Shown here piece by piece: positions 1 to 6,271 of a stretch of 19,438 nucleotides of DNA (within the stretch, counting starts at the first letter, position 1; the number at the start of each line of letters is the position of its first letter). The stretch lies in NCBI GenBank assembly GCA_049421205.1, contig JBMSMQ010000022.1:1-19438 (forward strand). Direction: 5' to 3'. The notes beneath the pieces were generated by a model. It was not told the origin of the DNA and searched no databases. It worked only from the letters and a program-made list of their open reading frames with translations. A program made the translations under genes and the position numbers. Origin of the DNA: JAFMIT01 sp049421205. Its GTDB lineage: Bacteria; Actinomycetota; Actinomycetes; S36-B12; UBA5976.

Positions 1-947
1 TGTGGTCTGTAAATCATCAGCAACATAAGGCCAAGCCCTACCAAGATGAAGCGAATTTGTCCGACCTGATTTGGATTGAGGAGCCAATCAGGAATCAAAT
101 CATTTGCAACAGCCTGGCGCAAAATTTGCTCAACAAAAACAAGTAGGAACCAGAAAATAACAGAACCAACAACTGGCCCGAGTACACGAGCTGCTCCACC
201 CAAAATCAAAACGGTGTAGGCAAAGAATGTGAGAGCAGTTGAGTAGTTGTCTGGCTGGACACTTTGCCGTGACATCGCGTACACAAATCCAGCAAACGAG
301 CCAACAACACCACCAAGCACAAGTGACTGCATCTTGTAGAGGTACACACTTTTACCAAGTGATCGAACTGCATCTTCATCTTCACGAATTGCTTTGATGA
401 CACGACCCCATGGGGAGCGAACGATCGCCCATGTGAGTAGAACAAAAAGCGCAACAAGAACCCACCCAACAAGAACTACCCATAAATCGTTCGGAGTGAA
501 TCTGAGAATAGGTGTATCCAAGCCAGACTTGAATGGATTGAGCGCAAAGAAATCTGCACCAAATTTTCCAGTAATTCCATCTGAACCACCGAAATATTCG
601 CGCAGCGTCACTGATCGAGCAACCTGTCTGATGATTTCAGCGGCCGCAATGGTCACAATTGCCAGATAATCTGCTCGTAAACGCAATGTTGGAATACCTA
701 ATATCAGCGCCAACAGTATTGACATTCCAATTCCTGCAAGAAACGCGAGCCAAATACTTACTTTGAATGTAACAACAAGAACAGCAACGGTATATGCACC
801 TACCGCCAAGAAGCCAGCTTGACCGAAGTTCAAAAGACCTGTGTATCCAAAGTGCATATTCAAACCAATTGCTGCAAGTGCATAAATAATTGCGTTCACA
901 CCAATTGCAGCGCTAATTGCTTGTTGGAAGATGAAGAGAAAATCCAT
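1..947 (-). CDS. livM: Branched-chain amino-acid type ABC transporter permease LivM, cut at the left window edge
   Basis: Second membrane subunit of a LIV/HAAT-family importer, which works with LivH, two ATPases and a solute-binding protein. The ATG is at 945-947, one base after the livH stop, and 315 full codons are visible before the sequence ends in ...LMIYRP, close to the usual C-terminus (RPxGLxG). Family hallmarks seen: the N-terminal stretch GYTGLLNFGQAGF (residues 34-46), the segment LGIPTLRLRADYLAIVT, and the cytoplasmic coupling loop (EAA-like) IREDEDAVRSLGKSVYLYK that contacts the ATPases. It is strongly hydrophobic, with about eight to ten membrane segments. Substrate cannot be read from the sequence: family members carry Leu/Ile/Val, urea, amides and others. 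The ATPases and the binding protein are not in view and probably follow to the left. The call is certain at family level, less so for substrate. Confidence 0.95.
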   Translation of the reverse strand, partial: MDFLFIFQQAISAAIGVNAIIYALAAIGLNMHFGYTGLLNFGQAGFLAVGAYTVAVLVVTFKVSIWLAFLAGIGMSILLALILGIPTLRLRADYLAIVTIAAAEIIRQVARSVTLREYFGGSDGITGKFGADFFALNPFKSGLDTPILRFTPNDLWVVLVGWVLVALFVLLTWAIVRSPWGRVIKAIREDEDAVRSLGKSVYLYKMQSLVLGGVVGSFAGFVYAMSRQSVQPDNYSTALTFFAYTVLILGGAARVLGPVVGSVIFWFLLVFVEQILRQAVANDLIPDWLLNPNQVGQIRFILVGLGLMLLMIYRP

Positions 948-948
948 G

Positions 949-2220
949 TTAGCCAATCCTCTCTCTTCGACCCAATATTCCTTGCGGTTTCACAAGCAGA
1001 ATTACAATCAAGACAAAAAGTGCACCGACATACTTCAATTCTGTCGGAATAAAAAGCGTTGATAACTGAACAAAAAGTCCAACCACCATACTGCCAACAA
1101 TCGCACCATACGCTGTGCCTAAACCACCAAGTGTTACTGCGGCAAAAATCAGGAGCAATGTGTCGCTGCCCATGATGAACTGAACACCTTGGTTCAGACC
1201 CATCATGATGCCGGCAAAACCTGCTAAAAATGCACCGAGCACCCACACAACCAAAATAATTTTCTCAACATCAATACCGCTTGCCGATGCAAGTGCTGGA
1301 TTATCGGATACAGCTCTCGATGCTTTACCTAATGTTGATCGAGTGAGCCAAAGGATGGTGAGCGCAATCAAGATGACACCAATGAGCGTTGCCATAATCA
1401 TCTTTGGTGTAATACTAAGTGGTCCAATTTGAAGTCCAGCTTGACCTGCATATTGTAAAAATTGCTCGCGATTTCCACCGAAGAAAAAGAGAAAGATGTA
1501 ACGAACCATAAGTCCAAAACCAATTGAAATGACCATCATCGCAATCAAACCAGACCCGCGTTTGCGAAGTGGTTTCCAGAGTAGTTTGTCTTGGGCGTAT
1601 CCACCTATTGTCAAGCAAACGACAAGAGCGATGAGAGCAGATGGAATGAGATGCAATCCAAGATAGGAATTGAAGAAAAACGTTCCAAGACCGCCTAACG
1701 TAATGAGTTCACCGTGAGCAAAGTTTGTAAGTCCTGTAGTTCCAAAAATTAAACTCAAACCAACAGCAGCGAGTCCTATGGTGACGCCTAGGACAATCCC
1801 ATCGAGGGTAAGTTGCAGCGCGCGTTCAGTAAAAGTAGCGCGTTTGGGACCTTCACCTGTCAGATACTGCACTTGTGCAGGATCTTTATTCAGATTAAAA
1901 ACAAACACCGATCTGGTCAATCGGTCGGGTTCACGTAAACCGACTCCACTTGGCAAAGAATCTGGGTTAATTGCAACTACGAATCCACCTGTTTGTGATA
2001 CGGAGAATTGCCAAAGTCCAGTTGTGTCGCTCAAAGCAGTCTGGCTCGAACCATCTGGTGCGGTGAGTGTGAATTCAACTCCTGCAAGAGGAGCTTTATC
2101 AGGGTCGACAATGACACCTGAGATTACTACTGATTCTCCTTCAGCCTGGGCTGGTGAGACAGGAATGAGCCAGAACGTTGCGAGAAGGACGAGCAACGCT
2201 CGGGAAAGATGTCGCTTCAC
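949..2220 (-). CDS. livH: Branched-chain amino-acid type ABC permease LivH with a signal peptide and an exported N-terminal beta-sandwich-like domain
   Basis: Membrane subunit paired with LivM; 423 residues from a GTG at 2218-2220. Residues 133-423 are a normal LivH permease of about 290 residues, with GTTGLTNFAHGELITLGG (160-177), a cytoplasmic coupling loop near RAVSDNPALASASGID, and a C-terminus LLVKPQGILGRRERIG. The unusual part comes first. Residues 1-26 look like a signal peptide: basic start, hydrophobic core LLVLLATFWLI, and AQA|E as a possible cleavage site. Residues 30-120 resemble carboxypeptidase regulatory-like (CarboxypepD_reg) domains, with the pattern ISGVIVDPDKAPLAGVEFTL ... 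TTGLWQFSV. This domain would sit outside the membrane. GTG is preferred over an upstream ATG at 2334 because a perfect AGGAGG precedes it and because the added 38 residues would bury the signal peptide. Divergent from rarD. Substrate is unknown. Confidence 0.93.
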   Translation of the reverse strand: MKRHLSRALLVLLATFWLIPVSPAQAEGESVVISGVIVDPDKAPLAGVEFTLTAPDGSSQTALSDTTGLWQFSVSQTGGFVVAINPDSLPSGVGLREPDRLTRSVFVFNLNKDPAQVQYLTGEGPKRATFTERALQLTLDGIVLGVTIGLAAVGLSLIFGTTGLTNFAHGELITLGGLGTFFFNSYLGLHLIPSALIALVVCLTIGGYAQDKLLWKPLRKRGSGLIAMMVISIGFGLMVRYIFLFFFGGNREQFLQYAGQAGLQIGPLSITPKMIMATLIGVILIALTILWLTRSTLGKASRAVSDNPALASASGIDVEKIILVVWVLGAFLAGFAGIMMGLNQGVQFIMGSDTLLLIFAAVTLGGLGTAYGAIVGSMVVGLFVQLSTLFIPTELKYVGALFVLIVILLVKPQGILGRRERIG

Positions 2221-2224
2221 GTAT

Positions 2225-2230
2225 CCTCCT
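2225..2230 (-). promoter_or_regulatory. Ribosome binding site of livH
   Basis: A perfect AGGAGG stands four bases before the GTG at 2218-2220. It decides the livH start in favour of GTG over the in-frame ATG at 2332-2334, which lies 114 bases upstream. Confidence 0.75.
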
Positions 2231-2242
2231 GGTAGGAAGGTA

Positions 2243-2271
2243 AGCGTAGTTAGGCCATCCACGGTCTCCAA
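2243..2271 (-). promoter_or_regulatory. Possible livH promoter
   Basis: On the minus strand TTGGAG (2271-2266) and TACGCT (2248-2243) are 17 bases apart, matching three of six positions in each of the -35 and -10 consensus boxes. Transcription would begin near 2236, giving a leader of about 15-20 bases that contains the AGGAGG. This placement would exclude the longer ATG start. The boxes are weak, so this is a low-confidence prediction by eye. Confidence 0.3.
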
Positions 2272-2318
2272 GAGTTTTGAGCATTTTTTTTGGGGCAAAT
2301 CGGTAAATCTCAATAAAT

Positions 2319-2347
2319 GAGACATTTCGGACATCCTTCCTTAGATT
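2319..2347 (+). promoter_or_regulatory. Possible rarD promoter
   Basis: GAGACA (2319-2324) and TAGATT (2342-2347) are 17 bases apart, each matching four of six consensus positions. The start site would be near 2354, about 40 bases before a GTG (2393) and 66 before the ATG (2420). It lies back to back with the proposed livH promoter inside the same 200-base region. Low confidence; by eye only. Confidence 0.25.
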
Positions 2348-2419
2348 CAAAATTCTGTCTTTGAGGGGTGAACAATTAGGGGTTGGATTGAGGTGCAGAT
2401 TGGTCGACTCAGCGTGAGG

Positions 2420-3310
2420 ATGTCGCGCGGTTACATTTATGGAGTTATCGCATACGGCCTCTGGGGATTGGCTCCTCTCTATTGGCCGCTTGTAGCGCCA
2501 TCCTCGGCACTTGAGACTCTGGCTCACCGCATGGTGTGGAGCTTGTTCTTTCTCGTGATTATCAATCTCATATTGAGAAATTGGGGCAAAATCTTCGAAG
2601 CGATGAAAAATCGCAAAGTGATGCTCTTGCTGCTGTTAGCTGCACTCGCAGTCACAACTAATTGGGGTCTATATATCTGGGCAGTTACTAACGAACATGT
2701 CATTGATTCCTCGCTTGGATATTTCATCAATCCATTGATCAACGTAGCTCTTGGTATCTTTGTTTTTTCAGAACGCCTACGTAAAGTTCAATGGATTGCA
2801 ATTGCGATTGCCGCAATGGGAGTTCTCTGGTTAACAATCAATGCTGGATCGGTTCCCTGGATTGGTTTGATCCTTGGTTTTTCTTTCAGCATTTATGGAA
2901 TGCTGAAAAAACTTGCAGGTCTTGATGGAGTTGAAAGTTTAACAATTGAATCTATTTGGGTATTTCCACTCGCACTTGGATACCTCATATATCTTGGTGT
3001 GACATCACAACTTGTCTTTGGAAGTGCTGGATTTTCACACACATTCTTTGCAGTAATGGCTGGACTCTTTACTGCTCTTCCACTTCTTGCTTTTGGGGCC
3101 GCCGCTGTTCGAATTCCTTATTCAAGTATGGGAATACTTCAGTACTTGAGTCCAACAATTCAATTCATTATCGGCTACTTCATTGTTGGTGAAACTATGA
3201 CAACTGAACGATGGATTGGTTATATCTTGGTGTGGGTTGCACTTACCATTTTTGCTACCGACGCCCTACGACGGGGATTGCAATCGAAGTCCAGAACTAG
3301 CACCAGCTAG
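2420..3310 (+). CDS. rarD: RarD-type EamA/DMT-family transporter, probable inner-membrane permease
   Basis: A 296-residue integral membrane protein of the drug/metabolite transporter superfamily, RarD branch. Sequence signs: N-terminal GYIYGVIAYGLWGLAPLYWP (residues 4-23), AHRMVWSLFF, NWGLYIWAV (81-89), the family-typical SSLGYFINPL (97-106) followed by the ER pair of the first half, and in the second half QYLSPTIQFIIGYFIVGE (241-258). About ten hydrophobic segments form two EamA repeats. Transport substrate is not established for most of the family, so none is assigned. I chose ATG 2420 because the family normally begins a few residues before the first helix; a GTG at 2393, adding nine residues (VQIGRLSVR), has a slightly better purine-rich upstream sequence and is a real alternative. 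It is the only gene on the plus strand, divergent from livH and convergent with the broken frame at 3266-3646. Confidence 0.93.
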   Translation: MSRGYIYGVIAYGLWGLAPLYWPLVAPSSALETLAHRMVWSLFFLVIINLILRNWGKIFEAMKNRKVMLLLLLAALAVTTNWGLYIWAVTNEHVIDSSLGYFINPLINVALGIFVFSERLRKVQWIAIAIAAMGVLWLTINAGSVPWIGLILGFSFSIYGMLKKLAGLDGVESLTIESIWVFPLALGYLIYLGVTSQLVFGSAGFSHTFFAVMAGLFTALPLLAFGAAAVRIPYSSMGILQYLSPTIQFIIGYFIVGETMTTERWIGYILVWVALTIFATDALRRGLQSKSRTSTS

Positions 3311-3646
3311 TCGAGCGGCATCCCAATCTGACTTCAACTTTGGAATCAGCCGATAAAGTGCCAAGAAAAGTACTCCGAGTAGTAACCCAATACCTGTGAT
3401 CACTTGCCCACTACTTACGAAATAGGTAGCGATAAAAATCCCTGCAGTATTCGCAATAGTTCCAAACAGAGTTTTGATTGGATTAGATTCACTTCTCGTC
3501 ATATCGGCAGCAATCAGACCAACAGCAAGCAGCGGTGCCGTAGCAAAACCATTCGCTTCAATCGCTGGGGTCCATCCAAAGAAACTTGCTTAATAGAGAC
3601 CAAACTAGGCAATCAGCGCACCGGAAATAAGCGCCATATTAGACAT
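3266..3646 (-). pseudogene. Remnant of a small multi-pass membrane protein gene, broken by two in-frame stop codons
   Basis: From an ATG at 3644-3646 a single reading frame runs to a TAG stop at 3266-3268 (126 positions), with TAG at 3605-3607 (codon 14) and TAA at 3590-3592 (codon 19) inside the first hydrophobic segment: MSNMALISGALIA, stop, FGLY, stop, ASFFGWTPAIEANGF. Without these stops the product would have about four membrane segments (around residues 4-24, 28-48, 58-76 and 80-101) and a short charged tail, KLKSDWDAARLAG. The membrane pattern continues smoothly across both stops, which suggests substitution rather than chance. The longest intact part is a 78-residue frame from ATG 3500-3502, with no ribosome binding site that I can see. 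It starts 57 bases after the polyprenyl synthase gene, same strand, and its last 45 bases overlap the end of rarD. I do not recognise the family. A short live gene from 3502 is possible. Confidence 0.5.
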
Positions 3647-3702
3647 TTGTCGTGGTGTGAGGGGTGTTATGCGAGAAAGTAAGAGCGCAGCACATCAGAA
3701 CA

Positions 3703-4731
3703 CTACACCCGTCGGTCAAGCACTGAGTCGGCTATGAGTTCAAGAGCGTCAAGGGCCGTTTGTGCATTCACCCCGAAAAATGATGCGTATTCCAGAGATA
3801 ATTGATGTAGTTTCAGAACCTGTTGCTTTGCTATATGTAGGTATTTTTCTGCTTCATCTCGAGCTTGACGCATTGCTGAATGTTGACGTAGAAATGAAAG
3901 CGCAAGTTCAGTTTCATCATCTGTTAGAGGCTTACCTAGCAATTCAATCAAAGTTTCATCTTCAACTCGTTTTGCATCGAGCACAAACAACATTGGAAGA
4001 GTGAGAATCCCTTCCTTCAAATCAGTTCCAGGTGTCTTTCCAGAATCTTCCGACTCTGAAGCAATATCGAGAATGTCGTCAGCAATTTGAAAAGCGACGC
4101 CGAGTGCTTCACCATAGGCAGAAAGGGCATTCAGTGCAGGGGCTGGTAATCCTGAAAACATGCCACCAAAGCGAGCACTCGTTGCAATCAGTGAACCTGT
4201 TTTATCCGATAAGACTTGTAGGTAGTGATGTATTGAATCATCATCGTCATCTGGTCCAACAGTTTCATGAATTTGACCTGAGACTAATCGTTCAAAAGTT
4301 TCTGCTTGTAGTAGAACTGCCTCTGGACCTAGACTCGCAAGAATCTGTGATGCTTTTGCAAAAAGAAAGTCACCGGTCAGAATTGCTAACGTGTTATTCC
4401 ATCGCTTATTGACAGATTCTGCACCTCTTCGCTTTTCCGCTTCATCCATCACATCATCGTGATAGAGCGTTGCAAGATGTGTGATTTCAACAACTACTGC
4501 AGCATCTACCAACTCGTCGGTTGGCTTGCCAACCTGACCTGCAATAAGGCAAAGCATTGGTCGGAGGCGTTTACCACCAGCTTGTGCTAAATGGGATGCA
4601 ACTTCTGAAATAAACGGATCTGTTGTGGTGGCAGATGCAAGAAGTTTCTCTTCTACTGCAATTAAATCTCGTGATATGCGCTCAGCAAGAGTCGGATCAA
4701 GTCGTTCTAATGAAAAAGGCTCACTCGACAT
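3703..4731 (-). CDS. Long-chain polyprenyl diphosphate synthase, probably for the menaquinone side chain
   Basis: A 342-residue trans-prenyltransferase that adds isopentenyl diphosphate units to an allylic diphosphate. Seen in order: GGKRLRP (52-58), first Asp-rich motif HDDVMD (91-96), RRG (101-103), KTGSL (177-181), second Asp-rich motif QIADDILD (215-222) and TDLKEGILTLP (236-246). The two DDxxD motifs bind the Mg-diphosphate substrates. Residues four and five before the first motif are Thr and Ala, small rather than aromatic, which in this family permits long products; the exact chain length cannot be read. It begins four bases after the nuoN stop, so it is the last gene of the nuo operon. 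That position suggests it supplies the prenyl tail of the quinone used by complex I. A run of five Asp (161-165) lies between helices. Similar genes are called ispB, hepT or grcC; I leave the symbol open. Confidence 0.93.
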   Translation of the reverse strand: MSSEPFSLERLDPTLAERISRDLIAVEEKLLASATTTDPFISEVASHLAQAGGKRLRPMLCLIAGQVGKPTDELVDAAVVVEITHLATLYHDDVMDEAEKRRGAESVNKRWNNTLAILTGDFLFAKASQILASLGPEAVLLQAETFERLVSGQIHETVGPDDDDDSIHHYLQVLSDKTGSLIATSARFGGMFSGLPAPALNALSAYGEALGVAFQIADDILDIASESEDSGKTPGTDLKEGILTLPMLFVLDAKRVEDETLIELLGKPLTDDETELALSFLRQHSAMRQARDEAEKYLHIAKQQVLKLHQLSLEYASFFGVNAQTALDALELIADSVLDRRV

Positions 4732-4735
4732 AACG

Positions 4736-6271
4736 TTACTTTAAGAACACTACGTCTGAAAGTAGATCGAGCACTGGCCCTGGAATAATCCCAAGTGCCA
4801 GGGTAACAATCACACTTGCGCTGATTGCAGTCTTCGTGAACACGCTTGGTACGACAACCGCAACTCCGTCGTTTTGGGCTTCAGTAAAGAACATAAGCAC
4901 GATGAGACGAACGTAGAAGAATCCAGCAATTGCACTTGCAAGGACTGCGAGAACAACTAAAGGCCAAGCTCCCGCCTCAAAAGCAGCAGCAAAGACTGCG
5001 AACTTTCCTGTGAATCCACTCGTAAGCGGAATACCTGCCAATGCCAAAAGTAGAAGGGCGAAGCTTCCTGCAAGTAATGGTGATTTTTTACCAAGTCCCG
5101 CATATTGTCCTAGTTGATTGGCTTCACCTGATGCATCGCGGATCATTGTGACTACCCCAAAGGTTCCAAGGGATGTGAATGCATATGCAGCTAAATAGAA
5201 AAGAGAACCTGAAAGGCCATCTTTGTTCACAGCAAGAACACCGAGGAGTAAGAAACCGGCGTGAGCAATTGAAGAGTATGCAAGCATTCGTTTCACATCA
5301 GATTGTGCAACGCCAACAATTGTGCCGACGAGCATTGTGATACCTGCGATAAACCAGAATACTGGCTCAATCTCCCACTGCATCCCGCCGAGTGCTACAT
5401 AGGTCACACGTAAAAGTGCACCAAAAGCGGCGACTTTTGTTGCTGCTGACATAAATGCAGTGAGTGCTGTTGGGGCACCTTGGTACACATCAGGAGTCCA
5501 TTGATGAAATGGTGCAGCACCAACTTTGAATAGCAAGCCCACCAAAACAAAAAGTGCGCCGAAAAGAAGTAGGCCAGTATTTGATGAATTAGCACTAATT
5601 GCAGTAGCAACAGCTCCAAATTCAACCGCACCTGCAAACCCATACAGCAAGGCAGATCCATAGAGAAGAAAGGCTGAAGCGAAAGCGCCCAAGACAAAGT
5701 ATTTGAGAGCTGCTTCCTGAGAAATGATTCGTCGTCGTCGAGCCATTCCTGCTAATAAGTACAGTGGTAGCGACATGACTTCAAGCGCGATAAACAGTGT
5801 TAAGAAGTCATTTGCGATTGGGAAAATCAACATACCGCCAACACTGAAGAGGAATAAACTCCACACTTCAGTTTGATACCAACCTCGTTTGGTGAAGGCT
5901 TCTTCATCTTCGCTACCAGGTAGCGCAGACGCTCTAGCAGCAAATGCGTCACCTTGAGAGTCAATCTTGTTTTCAGCGATGAACATCGCTCCAAAGATTG
6001 CAGAAAGCAAAATGATAATCTGCAAAATAACTGCTGCTGGATCTATCGCAAGCGAGGCAACTGCTCCAATGCCATAGATTGCAGCAGATTTGATATTCCA
6101 AGCGGCGAAGAGGGCAGTAACAAGAGCAATAAACGTGATCGCTAATTGAATTGAGCGACGATTTTGGATCTTTGCAAATGCTTCTACGAGCACGCTGAGA
6201 ACTGCTGCTCCAAGTACGATAAGAATCGGTGCAATTTGAGTGTAATCAAGCACAGGTGCTGAAAAATTCAT
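4736..6271 (-). CDS. nuoN: NADH-quinone oxidoreductase subunit N
   Basis: Antiporter-like membrane subunit of complex I, 511 residues, one of three proton channels. Seen: IALEVMSLPLYLLAGMARRR (161-180) with the conserved Glu164, LFKVGAAPFHQWTPDVYQG (247-265) with Lys249, the second-half helix around TAFMSAATKVAAFGALLR, and SDVKRMLAYSSIAHAGFLLL (324-343). About fourteen membrane helices and a short C-terminal end FLK. Residues 101-130 form a polar, partly acidic loop (GSEDEEAFTKRG) of the kind I associate with actinobacterial NuoN. The start ATG overlaps the nuoM stop by one base (TAATG), and GGGAGAG lies just upstream. The polyprenyl synthase follows after four bases. Confidence 0.97.
   Translation of the reverse strand: MNFSAPVLDYTQIAPILIVLGAAVLSVLVEAFAKIQNRRSIQLAITFIALVTALFAAWNIKSAAIYGIGAVASLAIDPAAVILQIIILLSAIFGAMFIAENKIDSQGDAFAARASALPGSEDEEAFTKRGWYQTEVWSLFLFSVGGMLIFPIANDFLTLFIALEVMSLPLYLLAGMARRRRIISQEAALKYFVLGAFASAFLLYGSALLYGFAGAVEFGAVATAISANSSNTGLLLFGALFVLVGLLFKVGAAPFHQWTPDVYQGAPTALTAFMSAATKVAAFGALLRVTYVALGGMQWEIEPVFWFIAGITMLVGTIVGVAQSDVKRMLAYSSIAHAGFLLLGVLAVNKDGLSGSLFYLAAYAFTSLGTFGVVTMIRDASGEANQLGQYAGLGKKSPLLAGSFALLLLALAGIPLTSGFTGKFAVFAAAFEAGAWPLVVLAVLASAIAGFFYVRLIVLMFFTEAQNDGVAVVVPSVFTKTAISASVIVTLALGIIPGPVLDLLSDVVFLK

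Noticed and set aside
2284..2291. Run of eight T that could be a terminator tail
   Set aside because: The inverted repeat before it (CTCC...GAG) is short and mismatched, and no plus-strand gene lies upstream to be terminated.
1778..2320. Plus-strand open frame of 180 codons opposite livH
   Set aside because: It lies entirely opposite livH and its upstream region, has no recognisable domain, and the minus-strand frame has clear family motifs. A shadow frame.
2221..2334. Longer LivH reading starting with ATG at 2332-2334 (461 residues)
   Set aside because: It would place 38 residues of ordinary hydrophilic sequence before the signal peptide. The GTG at 2220 has a perfect AGGAGG and a possible promoter box between the two starts.
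3296..3311. Hairpin ACTAGC-ACCA-GCTAGT at the rarD stop as an intrinsic terminator
   Set aside because: The stem is only six pairs, AT-containing, and lacks a following T-run on either strand. Kept as an observation, not annotated as a terminator.
3590..3607. Stop-codon recoding (selenocysteine, pyrrolysine or suppressor) in the small membrane frame
   Set aside because: The two stops are of different types, TAG and TAA, no recoding element is visible, and the other genes use TAA, TAG and TGA as normal terminators. Gene decay is simpler.
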